Part shown: positions 51,047 through 60,295 of the stretch, in pieces
Layout: each line of letters starts with the position of its first letter
How positions within the stretch are numbered: the first letter of the stretch is position 1
Source: Massilia violaceinigra
GTDB taxonomy: Bacteria; Pseudomonadota; Gammaproteobacteria; Burkholderiales; Burkholderiaceae_D
Reading direction: 5' to 3'
DNA length: 64,000 nucleotides
Assembly: GCF_002752675.1 (NCBI RefSeq)
Contig: NZ_CP024608.1
Span: 62,001-126,000 of the forward strand
Program-made: the position numbers and the translations under genes
The notes under the pieces: generated by a model
What the model saw: only the letters and a program-made list of their open reading frames with translations
The model's database searches: none
Told to the model about the DNA's origin: nothing

Positions 51047-51378
51047 GTATTACTCCTGTTGAACTGCTGCGGCGTCCCGCAACCCGATGATTTTTCTAGA
51101 CGAGGATTATACTCCGCCGTGCGTCTCCAACGCATCCAAACTGCGTCCTCCATGCATCCATACTGCGTCCCGTTCGCAGCCATGGTGCCCCATATTATGC
51201 GCCCCTCAGACGCCTGCACACGCCAAAATACTGGTATTATATACAGTGAAAATAGACAAAAACCCTGAGCAACGTCAATACGCTTCTCGCGCAACTGCGG
51301 ACGCGGCAATCGTCCCCGCAGACGTCGCTTCTGAAACACGGCTATAGTATTAGCTGACCCGTTTAAGGCACACAACAC
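51047..51378. other. Divergent ssb-uvrA regulatory region
   Basis: No gene. It contains the SOS box at 51229-51248 and must hold the promoters of both genes. A TATTAT-like minus-10 overlaps the SOS box on the uvrA side; no clear minus-35 is seen. The direct repeats GCATCCA and ACTGCGTCC near 51129-51170 are short. Confidence 0.5.
51229..51248. promoter_or_regulatory. LexA-binding SOS box
   Basis: TACTGGTATTATATACAGTG contains CTG, ten bases and CAG, close to the Escherichia coli consensus TACTGTATATATATACAGTA. It lies between ssb and uvrA, so DNA damage should induce uvrA and perhaps ssb. LexA itself is not in the window. Confidence 0.85.
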
Positions 51379-54225
51379 ATGGAACAGATCCGCATTCGCG
51401 GCGCACGTACGCACAACCTGAAGAACATCAATCTCGACCTGCCACGCAACAAGCTGATTGTGATCACCGGCCTGTCCGGCTCCGGCAAGTCGTCGCTGGC
51501 GTTCGACACCTTGTATGCCGAAGGGCAGCGCCGCTATGTCGAATCGCTGTCGGCCTACGCGCGCCAGTTCCTGCAGTTGATGGAGAAGCCCGATGTCGAT
51601 CTGATCGAAGGCCTGTCGCCGGCCATCTCGATCGAGCAAAAGGCCACCTCGCACAATCCGCGCTCCACGGTCGGCACGGTCACCGAAATCCACGATTACC
51701 TGCGCCTCTTGTACGCGCGCGTCGGCACGCCCTACTGCATCAACCACCCGGACCACGCGCTGGCCGCGCAAACGGTGTCGCAGATGGTCGACGCGGTGCT
51801 GGCCATGCCGGAAGATACCAAGCTGATGATCCTGGCGCCCGTTGTCGCCAACCGCAAGGGCGAGCACAGCGACCTGTTCGAATCGATGCAGGCGCAGGGC
51901 TTCGTGCGCTTTCGCATCCAGAGCGGAACGCACGACGCCAAGATCTACGAGATCGACGACCTGCCCAAGCTGAAGAAAACCGAAAAGCATACCATCGACG
52001 TGGTCATCGACCGCGTCAAGGTGAATGCGGAGATCAAGCAGCGCGTGGCGGAGAGCTTCGAGACCGCGCTGCGCCTGGCGGACGGGCGTGCCGTGGTGCT
52101 CGAGATGGACGGTGGGGCGGAACACGTCTACTCCAACAAGTTCGCGTGTAACACCTGCGGCTACTCGCTGCAGGAACTCGAGCCGCGCCTGTTCTCGTTC
52201 AATAATCCGATGGGCGCCTGCCCCGAATGCGACGGCCTCGGTCACATCGAATTTTTCGACCCGCGCCGCATCGTCGCCTTCCCCAACCTCTCGCTCGCTT
52301 CCGGCGCGGTAAAGGGCTGGGACAGGCGCAACCAGTTCTACTTCCAGATGCTGTCGAACCTGGCGGCGCACTACGAGTTCGATATCGACATGCCGTTCGA
52401 GCAGCTCGACCTGGCCTCGCAGCAGGCGGTGTTGTACGGCTCCGGCAAAACCTCGATCCCGTTCACCTACGTGAACGAGCGCGGTCGCACGGTCATTCGC
52501 GAGCACACTTTCGAAGGCGTGGTCACCAACCTGCAGCGGCGCTACCGCGAAACCGATTCGATGGCCGTCAAGGAGGAGCTGGCGAAGTTCATCAACGAGA
52601 AGCAGTGCCCCTCGTGCGAAGGCGCGCGCCTGCGCGTGGAAGCGCGCTACGTCAAGGTCGGCACCGGCAAGCAGCAGCGCGCCATCTACGAGGTCGCGCG
52701 CAAACCCTTGCGCGAATGCCTGGAGTTCTTCGAGAAGCTCACGCTCAAGGGCGCGAAGAAAGAGATCGCCGACCGCGTGGTCAAGGAGATCATTTCGCGC
52801 CTGAAGTTCCTCAACAACGTGGGACTCGACTATCTGTCGCTCGACCGCAGCGCCGATACCCTCTCGGGCGGCGAGGCGCAGCGCATTCGCCTGGCCTCGC
52901 AGATCGGTTCGGGCCTGACCGGCGTGATGTACGTGCTCGATGAACCGTCGATCGGCCTGCACCAGCGCGACAACGACCGCCTGATCGAAACGCTCAAGCA
53001 CCTGCGCGACATCGGCAACAGCGTGCTGGTGGTCGAGCATGACGAGGATGCGATCCGCACCGCCGACTACATCGTCGACATGGGTCCGGGCGCCGGCGTG
53101 CATGGCGGCGAGATCATCGCCGAAGGTACGCTCAAGGACATCCTCAAGAACAAAAAATCGCTGACCGCGCGCTACCTGAATGGCTCGCTCAAGATCGCGG
53201 TGCCCAAGAAGCGCCACGTGGCCGACGCCAACAAGCAGGTGGTGATCACCGGCGCCACCGGCAACAACCTGAAAAAGGTCACGCTCAAGCTGCCGGTCGG
53301 CTTGATGACGTGCGTGACGGGGGTTTCCGGTTCCGGTAAATCGTCGCTGGTGAACGACACCTTGTACCCGGCCCTGTCGCGCCACCTGTATGGCTCGCAG
53401 ACCGAACCGGCGCCGCACGATTCGATCAGCGGGCTGGAACACTTCGACAAGGTCATCTCGGTCGACCAGGCGCCGATCGGGCGCACGCCGCGCTCGAACC
53501 CGGCCACCTACACCGGCTTGTTCACGCCGATCCGCGACCTGTTCTCCGGGGTGCCGGCGGCCAAGGAGCGCGGCTACAGCGCCGGGCGCTTCTCGTTCAA
53601 CGTCAAGGGCGGACGCTGCGAAGCGTGCCAGGGCGATGGCGTGATCAAGGTCGAAATGCACTTCCTGCCGGACGTGTACGTGCCGTGCGACGTCTGCCAC
53701 GGCAAGCGCTATAACCGCGAAACGCTCGAAGTGCAGTACAAGGGCAAGAACATCACCGAAGTGCTGGGCATGACGGTGGAAGAGGCGCACGAATTCTTCA
53801 AGCCGGTGCCGCTGATCGCGCGCAAGCTGCAAACCCTGCTCGACGTCGGCCTGGGCTATATCCGCCTCGGCCAAAGCGCGACCACCCTGTCGGGCGGCGA
53901 AGCGCAGCGCGTGAAGCTGTCGCTGGAACTGTCCAAGCGCGATACCGGGCGCACGCTGTATATCCTGGACGAGCCGACCACCGGCCTGCACTTCCACGAT
54001 ATCGACCTGCTGCTCAAGGTCATCCACCGCCTGCGCGACCAGGGCAATACGCTGGTCATCATCGAACACAATCTCGATGTGATCAAGACCGCCGACTGGA
54101 TCGTCGACCTGGGTCCCGAAGGCGGCGCCGGCGGCGGCAAGATCATCGCCAGCGGCACGCCGGAAGATGTGGCCGCCAATCCGGAGAGCGTCACCGGCAA
54201 ATACCTGGTGCCGCTGCTGGCGTAA
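51379..54225 (+). CDS. uvrA: Excinuclease ABC subunit A
   Basis: ATP-binding damage-recognition subunit of nucleotide excision repair. The 948-residue length matches the family. Two ABC modules are present: Walker [14 protein letters not shown] near residue 31 and [13 protein letters not shown] near 650; two LSGGEAQR signatures near 495 and 838; zinc finger cysteines in CNTCGY and CPECDGLG (about 258-285) and in CEACQGDG and CDVCHG (about 750-780). A LexA box lies upstream, consistent with SOS control. AAGG precedes ATG 51379. Confidence 0.99.
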   Translation: MEQIRIRGARTHNLKNINLDLPRNKLIVITGLSGSGKSSLAFDTLYAEGQRRYVESLSAYARQFLQLMEKPDVDLIEGLSPAISIEQKATSHNPRSTVGTVTEIHDYLRLLYARVGTPYCINHPDHALAAQTVSQMVDAVLAMPEDTKLMILAPVVANRKGEHSDLFESMQAQGFVRFRIQSGTHDAKIYEIDDLPKLKKTEKHTIDVVIDRVKVNAEIKQRVAESFETALRLADGRAVVLEMDGGAEHVYSNKFACNTCGYSLQELEPRLFSFNNPMGACPECDGLGHIEFFDPRRIVAFPNLSLASGAVKGWDRRNQFYFQMLSNLAAHYEFDIDMPFEQLDLASQQAVLYGSGKTSIPFTYVNERGRTVIREHTFEGVVTNLQRRYRETDSMAVKEELAKFINEKQCPSCEGARLRVEARYVKVGTGKQQRAIYEVARKPLRECLEFFEKLTLKGAKKEIADRVVKEIISRLKFLNNVGLDYLSLDRSADTLSGGEAQRIRLASQIGSGLTGVMYVLDEPSIGLHQRDNDRLIETLKHLRDIGNSVLVVEHDEDAIRTADYIVDMGPGAGVHGGEIIAEGTLKDILKNKKSLTARYLNGSLKIAVPKKRHVADANKQVVITGATGNNLKKVTLKLPVGLMTCVTGVSGSGKSSLVNDTLYPALSRHLYGSQTEPAPHDSISGLEHFDKVISVDQAPIGRTPRSNPATYTGLFTPIRDLFSGVPAAKERGYSAGRFSFNVKGGRCEACQGDGVIKVEMHFLPDVYVPCDVCHGKRYNRETLEVQYKGKNITEVLGMTVEEAHEFFKPVPLIARKLQTLLDVGLGYIRLGQSATTLSGGEAQRVKLSLELSKRDTGRTLYILDEPTTGLHFHDIDLLLKVIHRLRDQGNTLVIIEHNLDVIKTADWIVDLGPEGGAGGGKIIASGTPEDVAANPESVTGKYLVPLLA

Positions 54226-54233
54226 GGAACTGC

Positions 54234-54722
54234 ATGCGCGTTCTCATCATGGGCAATTCGGGGTCCGGCAAGTCGTGGCGCGCGCGCCAGCTGGCCGGGC
54301 AGCACAAGCTGCGCCACCTCGATCTCGACACCATCTACTGGGTGCCGGGATCGGTGGCGGTGGCGCGGCCGGCCTATGAAGTGCTGGCCGACCTGTACGC
54401 CTTCGTGCGCGGCCATGACGACTGGGTGGTGGAAGGCTGCTACGGAGACCTGATCGAGGCGGCGCTGCCGTTCTGTACCCAGCTCGTATTCATCAATCCG
54501 GGCAAGGATGCCTGCATGGCCAACAACGCGTTGAGGCCGTGGGAGCCGCACAAGTACGCATCAAAAGAAGAACAGGACAGCATGCTGCCCTACCTGATGG
54601 AGTGGGTGAGCCAGTACGACGCGCGCGACGACACTTGTTCGTATGCCTTTCACCGCCGCGTGTACGACGGCTTCCAGGGCGCCAAGCGCGAAGACGCGCC
54701 GCCGTCCGGCGACGGCGCCTGA
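54234..54722 (+). CDS. Small P-loop NTPase
   Basis: A 162-residue nucleotide-binding protein like those annotated adenylate-kinase or topology-modulation-type. Walker A is GNSGSGKSWRARQLA (about 7-21), followed by HLDLDTIYWVPG, matching the LDLD xxYW motif of FlaR-type and shikimate-kinase-like P-loop proteins. No lid domain is present. GGA lies five bases before ATG 54234, which follows the uvrA stop by eight bases, so it is co-transcribed with uvrA. Its substrate is unknown. Confidence 0.8.
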   Translation: MRVLIMGNSGSGKSWRARQLAGQHKLRHLDLDTIYWVPGSVAVARPAYEVLADLYAFVRGHDDWVVEGCYGDLIEAALPFCTQLVFINPGKDACMANNALRPWEPHKYASKEEQDSMLPYLMEWVSQYDARDDTCSYAFHRRVYDGFQGAKREDAPPSGDGA

Positions 54723-54783
54723 AAAGGCGCAATCGTGCGCGCGCCGCTGTAACGCTGCCGGAATCGCTCAGTACACCGGCCGA

Positions 54784-55785
54784 TCACGCGGGACGAGAGG
54801 CCTGGGGGTCGTCGCCGAACACCGCCGCCAGGCTGGGCGCGTCCAGGCCGCGCTCAAACCACTGTTCCAGGTCGGCCTGCGTGGCCTGCCCGATACGTTG
54901 CGTCGCCGTCTGCGAAAGGTCGCCGAAACGCTTGTGCAACAGGCTGCCGAGCATGGCGCGCAGCGCGGTAACCTGCCCTTCCATCCTGGCTTTTTCTGCC
55001 AGCGCGAGTCCTTTCTGAAAGCCGATATCTTCGAACTCTTCGGCCCAGGTTTCAAATTTACGTTCCATATCAGCCACCTCTTCCACACTGTCAAACGCGA
55101 ACGATTCCAGGTTACCGCGCCGTTGCGCCAGGTGCTTCATCCACTGCGCGACCGAGAGCCGCAGGCTTTCCTGGGGTGCGTCGTCGAACCAGGTTAGCAG
55201 CGCGGGCAAGACATTGTCTCGGACCTCGGAGGCGCTCGAAAGTTCCATCCGAAACAGCAGCGCCAGCAGGGTGGCATTCGCTTCCAGCGCCGCCCTGTCC
55301 AGGCGCTGCTGGTCGATCAGCAGGTAACGCTGGGATGGCTGGAACGGCGCCAGTTCGGCGGGCGCCTGCATGAGCAGCGCGGCCAGGTCCAGGCTGGCGC
55401 TCCAGCGCGGGGCGCCGTTATAAACCACTACCGGCAACACCGGCGGCAACAGTAAAGCCGACGACAATGCATGCCGCTTGACAAGGTCCTGGCACAGCAG
55501 GCCGACGTAGCTCTGCATGCGCAGCGCCATCCAGCGATCCACGCCAGACTGGAATTCGAGCAGGATATACACATACAAAACATGCTGGCCGATCCGCACG
55601 CGCCAGACCATGTCGCTCTGGCGCGCCGCCAGGCGCTCGCTCACGTACACGGGATCGACGCGTTCGAATGAGGACAGCGCCACATTCCGGAACAATGTGA
55701 AGGGTGTAAAGTGCGTGACCAGATCGCGCACCAGTTCCGGGTGGGCGAACAGCGAACGGTATCCGAGGTCGTTAAAGGTGGGCAT
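54784..55785 (-). CDS. Rpn-family recombination-promoting nuclease (YhgA-like, PD-(D/E)XK)
   Basis: A 333-residue protein of the Rpn family, which are DNA endonucleases once called transposases and implicated in recombination and phage defence. The start MPTFNDLGYRSLFAHPELVRDLV, then SDMVWRV and YVYILLEFQSGVDRWMALRMQSY, gives the nuclease core with Asp58 and the Glu in LEFQS. The C-terminal part (about 245-330) is coiled-coil then DUF4351-like. It converges with the small P-loop gene downstream of uvrA. It lies outside any visible mobile element. Confidence 0.85.
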   Translation of the reverse strand: MPTFNDLGYRSLFAHPELVRDLVTHFTPFTLFRNVALSSFERVDPVYVSERLAARQSDMVWRVRIGQHVLYVYILLEFQSGVDRWMALRMQSYVGLLCQDLVKRHALSSALLLPPVLPVVVYNGAPRWSASLDLAALLMQAPAELAPFQPSQRYLLIDQQRLDRAALEANATLLALLFRMELSSASEVRDNVLPALLTWFDDAPQESLRLSVAQWMKHLAQRRGNLESFAFDSVEEVADMERKFETWAEEFEDIGFQKGLALAEKARMEGQVTALRAMLGSLLHKRFGDLSQTATQRIGQATQADLEQWFERGLDAPSLAAVFGDDPQASRPA

Positions 55786-55869
55786 GGGGCATTCTAGCCA
55801 CCGCGCCTGCCCCGGGTTTGCGCTAGATCAGGCGTGCGCCGGGCTTGCCGTACAGTCTGAGCACGCCGA

Positions 55870-57246
55870 TTACTGGGCGGCGGCGCTCCAGCCGCCGCCC
55901 AGCGCGCGGTACAATGCCACCATATTGTTCGCCTGGTTCTGGCGCAAGGTCACCGCGTTGAGCTCGGTCTGGTACAGGTTGCGCTGCGCGTCGAGCACTT
56001 CCAGATACGAGGCATAACCGGCCTGGTAGCGGTCCTTCGCAAAGTCCAGGGTGCGCGCCAGGATATCGCGCCGCTTTTGGGCATGCTCCATCTGCGTTTG
56101 CAGGCGCGTTACGCCGGCGAGGGCATTTTCAACTTCGCTGAAGGCTGTAAGCACCACGCCGCGGTAGGCAAACGCCGCCTGGTCGCGCTGCGCTGTGGCC
56201 GCGTCGACCTGCGCGCTCAGGCGCCCGCTCGAAAACACGGGCGCCAGCACGCTGCCGCCCAAACTCCACAAGGTCACCGGATCGTAATCGCGCCCGTTGG
56301 TAAGCAGGCTGCCGAATTTGGCGCTGATGGTCACGTGCGGCAGAAAATCGGCACGCCGTACCGCCAGGTTGACGTCGCTGGCAGCCAGCAGCAACTGGCC
56401 CTGCGCCACGTCGGGCCGGCGCGCCAGCAGGCTTGATGGCAGCGCGGCCGGCACCGGCAGCACCGGCAAATCCTGGAAGCGGCGTTCGCGCAGCACATCG
56501 CCGGGCAGTTCGCCCACCAGCACGCGCAGGCTGTTCTCCTGGCGGCGGATGGCCAGCTCCAGTTCGGGAATGGCTTGCAGCACCGATTCGTTTTCGGCCT
56601 GCGCCTGCGTCAGCTGCAGCTGCGAGGTGTAGCCCACGCGCGCCTGGTCCGACGCAAGGCGCAGCGCTTCGGCGCGCGAGGCGGCAGTCGCTTTGGTGAT
56701 CCGCAGCTGGGCGTCCAGCGCCAGTAAACCCACGTAGGCCTGCGCGGTGCCGGCCGCTACCGACAGCGCCACGCCATCGCGTTCGGCCTGGCTGGCCTGG
56801 TACTGCAGCGAGGCCGCGCGCGACTGGTCGCGCAGGCGGCCGAACAGGTCGAGCTCCCAGCTGGCTTGCAATTCCGGCTGCAGCGAGCGCGAATTGACCA
56901 TGGCCGCGCCGGCCGGTGTGCGCGCGGCAGCGCCGCCCAGTACCGTGTTGATGGCTGGCAGGCGCGCCGAATCGGCCACGGTCACGAGCGCGCGCGCCTG
57001 GTCGACCCGGGCCACCGCTGCCAGCACGCTGGTGTTGTGCGCGAGCGCCGCGTCCACCAGCCTTGTCAGGGTCGGGTCACCAAAGGCGCGCCACCACTGC
57101 GCATCCACCGCAGCCTGCCCGGCCGGGCCATCGCGCCAGGCCTCGGGCGCCGTGACTTTCGCGAGCGGCGGCACCGGACGCAGGGCCGGCATGCAGGCAC
57201 TCAGGCCGCAGGCGATGCCCGCAGCCAGGACGAGGCGGCGCCTCAC
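55870..57246 (-). CDS. Outer-membrane efflux lipoprotein, NodT/OprM type
   Basis: Outer-membrane channel of a tripartite multidrug pump, 458 residues. The lipobox LSAC ends at Cys18; the two TolC-type repeats (about 55-250 and 260-455) contain WWRAFGDPTLTRLVDAALAHN and RPDVAQGQLLLAASDVNLAVRRADFLPHVTI. The start is GTG at 57246, overlapping the membrane-fusion gene stop as GTGA. It is the third gene of the efflux operon and should pair with the two upstream products. Confidence 0.92.
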   Translation of the reverse strand: MRRRLVLAAGIACGLSACMPALRPVPPLAKVTAPEAWRDGPAGQAAVDAQWWRAFGDPTLTRLVDAALAHNTSVLAAVARVDQARALVTVADSARLPAINTVLGGAAARTPAGAAMVNSRSLQPELQASWELDLFGRLRDQSRAASLQYQASQAERDGVALSVAAGTAQAYVGLLALDAQLRITKATAASRAEALRLASDQARVGYTSQLQLTQAQAENESVLQAIPELELAIRRQENSLRVLVGELPGDVLRERRFQDLPVLPVPAALPSSLLARRPDVAQGQLLLAASDVNLAVRRADFLPHVTISAKFGSLLTNGRDYDPVTLWSLGGSVLAPVFSSGRLSAQVDAATAQRDQAAFAYRGVVLTAFSEVENALAGVTRLQTQMEHAQKRRDILARTLDFAKDRYQAGYASYLEVLDAQRNLYQTELNAVTLRQNQANNMVALYRALGGGWSAAAQ

Positions 57247-58442
57247 GGCTGCTGCTCCGCCGCGCCGACGGTATCGACCTTGACGATCACCGACATGCCG
57301 GGCCGCAGGCGCCGTGCCAGCTCCTGATTGGAATCGATGGCAATGCGCACCGGCAGGCGCTGGACCACCTTGGTGAAATTGCCGCTGGCGTTATCGGCGC
57401 GCAGCACGGAGAATTCCGAGCCGGTGGCCGGCGCGATCTGTTCGATATGCCCGCTCAATGCGGCGCCGTTGAAGGCGTCCACGGTGAACGTGGCACGCTG
57501 GCCGATGCGCATTTTCCAGGTCTGGTTTTCCTTGAAGTTCGCCACGATCCACATGGTGTCGGGGACTAGGAACAGCAGCTGCGATCCGGCCGTGACGTAC
57601 TGGCCCAAACGCACCGACGCTTCGCTTACCTGGCCATCGCGCGGCGCCTTGACGAGCGTGTTGGACAAGTCGATTTTCGCCAGCGCCAGCTGCGCTTCGG
57701 CCGTCTTGACCTGCGCCTCCAGGCCGCCGCGCGAGACGGTGGTCGCCTTCACGGTTTCTTCGGCGATGGCGATATCGGCCTTGGCCTTCAGTACATTGGC
57801 GCCGGCCAGCTGGGTCGTCATGCGCACGCGGTCGCGCTCATTGAGCGATACCGATCCCTTGGCCGCCAGTTCCTCGACCCGTCCCAGTTCGGCCGCGGCG
57901 CGATTGCGCTCGGCCTGCACCGCCACCAGCGTGGCGCGCGCGGCGCCGCCACGGGCGCGGTTCTGGGCCTGGGTCTGGGTGAAGTTCTCCAACGCGGCGA
58001 GCGCGCCGTCGCGCTGGGCCTCGGCCTGCTCCACGCGCGCCTTGTAGATTCGGTCGTCGATGCGCAGCAGCGGCTGGCCGGCTTTGACGAACTGGAAGTC
58101 CTTGACCAGCACTTCGGCCACGTAGCCATTGACCTGCGGCGCGAGCACCGTGATCTGCCCGCGCACGTAGCCGTTGTCGGTCTGGACCAGGGTGCTGTTG
58201 AAGGGCCCAAGGCGCCAGGCCCACATGATCAGCACGATGCCGATCAGCGCGACGACGGCCATCAGCACCACGGTCCACAGCTTGGGCTTGATGTACTTGG
58301 GCGGCGTCTCGGGTGCCGCGGGCGTCACCGGCGCGGCGGCTGGCGGGATGGGAGCGGTGGTGCTGCTGGAGTCGCCCGGCACCGGCGGGTTGGCCTCGTC
58401 GGCGGTGGGTTCGCTGCGCGAAGGAGGAAGTGGATTGGTCAT
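57243..58442 (-). CDS. emrA: HlyD/EmrA-family membrane fusion protein
   Basis: Periplasmic adaptor of the tripartite pump, 399 residues. A Pro-rich cytoplasmic N-terminus (1-50) precedes a single membrane helix (about 55-75), then the lipoyl half QVNGYVAEVLVKDFQFVKAGQPLLRIDDR, a long coiled-coil hairpin (about 130-260), the second lipoyl half LSNTLVKAPRDGQVSEASVRLGQYV, and a beta-barrel domain. It starts three bases after the MFS gene stop and overlaps the OprM-like gene. The symbol is by family resemblance. Confidence 0.92.
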   Translation of the reverse strand: MTNPLPPSRSEPTADEANPPVPGDSSSTTAPIPPAAAPVTPAAPETPPKYIKPKLWTVVLMAVVALIGIVLIMWAWRLGPFNSTLVQTDNGYVRGQITVLAPQVNGYVAEVLVKDFQFVKAGQPLLRIDDRIYKARVEQAEAQRDGALAALENFTQTQAQNRARGGAARATLVAVQAERNRAAAELGRVEELAAKGSVSLNERDRVRMTTQLAGANVLKAKADIAIAEETVKATTVSRGGLEAQVKTAEAQLALAKIDLSNTLVKAPRDGQVSEASVRLGQYVTAGSQLLFLVPDTMWIVANFKENQTWKMRIGQRATFTVDAFNGAALSGHIEQIAPATGSEFSVLRADNASGNFTKVVQRLPVRIAIDSNQELARRLRPGMSVIVKVDTVGAAEQQP

Positions 58443-58445
58443 GGT

Positions 58446-60122
58446 TTATCTGGCAGGGGCGCCCGCGGGCGCCTGGTTAAGTAAGGCTGCTGCTTCGCGC
58501 TTCTGCCGGCGCGCGAGGCGCACGGCGATGATCAGCGACCAGCCGAGGAACAGGATGGCGATCACGCCGCTCAGGGCAAAGACATCGTTGAATGCGAGGA
58601 CGTTGGCCTCGCGCCGGCTGATCTGGGCCAGCTGCCCCACACCCTGGGCGGCGCGCAGGGCCGGGTCGGTGTTCACACCCTGGTAGATCTGCTGCTGCAG
58701 GCGCAGGCGCTGGGCGACGACCGGATCGGCCGGATTGAGCTGGGCCACGATCTGGGTCGAGTGCACATGCTCGCGGTGCAGCTGGTAGGTGCTGAGCGCG
58801 GCGGCGCCGGTAAAACCGCCCAGGCTTTGCGTCATCGCCAGCATGACGACGAAGGTGACCACGTGGTCGGCCCCGAATTTGAGCGCCTGCATGATGCCGA
58901 TCATGACCATCGGCCCCATGAACATGCCCGCGCCTACCGCCACCAGAAACTGGCTGACGAAAAAATCGTGCGGGCGGTCAAGGCTGGTGCGGCCATAATC
59001 GAGCCAGGCGGCTACGCCGAACAGCAGGATGGAGAACAGGATCTGCGGGATCACGGTTTTCGGGCTGAACGTGACCGAGCTGGCGACCATGCCGCAGATG
59101 GTGCCGGCCAGGATGACGGCGAACAGCGGCTGCATCTGGTCAGGCCCCATGCCCAATGTACGCAGCAGGCCGACCGCGCCGTAGGTCTGCTCGGACGTCA
59201 GAAAGCGGATCAGGAAGGCGCCGATCATGAAGCGGATGGTGGGCCCCATCATCAGCCAGCGCGTCTGGATCAGCGGGTTGGCGCGGTGGTGCTCGATGAA
59301 GAGCGCGATCGTCATCAGCACCACGGCGGCGATCAACAGGTACGCCAGCCAGGGCGTGTCGAACCACCAGCGGGTGAAGCCCTGGGCCAGCACGGCGACG
59401 ATCATCGCCACCGCCGGCGCCACCAGCGCGAAGGTGACGAAATCGAGCGGCTCGATCACCTTGATGTGGATCCCGGGCGGCAGCTTGAGCACCACCACGG
59501 CGGCGAGCGAACATAGCGCCAGGCCGGCTTCGAACAGATACAGGTTGTGCCACTGGCCCATATCGAGCAAGGCCGGGGACATCAGCCAGGCCAGCGGCGT
59601 GGCGATCTGCGCGATGCCCACCCCGAGCACCAGCATCTTGCCGGTGTATTGTTTGGGCGCGGCCTGCAGCATGTAGAGCATGGCCAGGGTGCTGGTGGTG
59701 GCGCCGGCCAGGCCGCTGACGGCGCGCACCAGGATGGCCATTTCGAAGCCGCCCACCAGCAGGTGCAGCAGGGTGACGAAGGCGTACAGCGACAGGCCGA
59801 TCTCGGCGAACAGGCGCAGGCCGAACTGCTGGCGGAACTTGAACACCATCAGGTTCGACGTGACGTTGACCATGATGTAGGCGGCCGGCAGCCAGGCCGC
59901 TTCGGCCGGGGTCAGGCCCAGGGTGCCCTGGATGGCCGGCAGGTTGGCCGAGACCAGCGCGTTGCCCAGGCCGCCGGTAATGCCGACCAGCAGCGCCACG
60001 CAGGCGTAGGCAAAGCGGATGTGGGGCGGATGCCAGGGCATCGACGCCGAACCCGGCATGGTGGGTTTTTCGTGCTCTTCCCAGGCGGGACTCGGTTTCA
60101 GGTACTGCGGGGGCGCTGCCAT
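58446..60122 (-). CDS. emrB: MFS drug transporter, DHA2/EmrB family
   Basis: Inner-membrane proton-driven exporter, first gene of the efflux operon, 558 residues, about 14 hydrophobic helices. Hallmarks are LPAIQGTLGLTPAEAAWLPAAYIMVN (helix 1-2), the motif LVRAVSGLAGATTSTLAMLYMLQ and GMVASSVTFSPKTVI. ATG 60122 has GGAG nine bases upstream. The set EmrB-EmrA-OprM order is common in betaproteobacteria for export of hydrophobic toxic compounds; no adjacent regulator is seen. Confidence 0.92.
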   Translation of the reverse strand: MAAPPQYLKPSPAWEEHEKPTMPGSASMPWHPPHIRFAYACVALLVGITGGLGNALVSANLPAIQGTLGLTPAEAAWLPAAYIMVNVTSNLMVFKFRQQFGLRLFAEIGLSLYAFVTLLHLLVGGFEMAILVRAVSGLAGATTSTLAMLYMLQAAPKQYTGKMLVLGVGIAQIATPLAWLMSPALLDMGQWHNLYLFEAGLALCSLAAVVVLKLPPGIHIKVIEPLDFVTFALVAPAVAMIVAVLAQGFTRWWFDTPWLAYLLIAAVVLMTIALFIEHHRANPLIQTRWLMMGPTIRFMIGAFLIRFLTSEQTYGAVGLLRTLGMGPDQMQPLFAVILAGTICGMVASSVTFSPKTVIPQILFSILLFGVAAWLDYGRTSLDRPHDFFVSQFLVAVGAGMFMGPMVMIGIMQALKFGADHVVTFVVMLAMTQSLGGFTGAAALSTYQLHREHVHSTQIVAQLNPADPVVAQRLRLQQQIYQGVNTDPALRAAQGVGQLAQISRREANVLAFNDVFALSGVIAILFLGWSLIIAVRLARRQKREAAALLNQAPAGAPAR

Positions 60123-60245
60123 GCTAACGGACTCCGGTGGCCGGGCCGGCGATGTCGAGCGCATCGGCTCTGGGGTTTATCATGAGAAAATTATAAGATA
60201 AATAGCCCGCAGCTGTAGCACGATGGGTCCGCCAAGCGTGCGGAC

Positions 60246-60276
60246 AAAAAAAAGCGCGTCCGAAGACGCGCTTTTT
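60246..60276. terminator. Bidirectional rho-independent terminator
   Basis: Perfect 7-bp stem GCGCGTC/GACGCGC with loop CGAA, with A8 on the left and T5 on the right, so it can work in both directions. It ends pckG leftward. Confidence 0.93.
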
Positions 60277-60295
60277 CCATCCGGTCGGTGCCGGT

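Noticed and set aside
50896..54069. A 1057-codon leftward open frame antisense to uvrA
   Set aside because: It is the mirror of a GC-rich coding gene, with His/Arg/Gln-rich shadow composition and no domain; uvrA is certain.
54784..55785. Rpn-type gene taken as evidence of an insertion sequence
   Set aside because: Rpn proteins are often labelled transposases but are stand-alone nucleases; no terminal repeats flank this gene.
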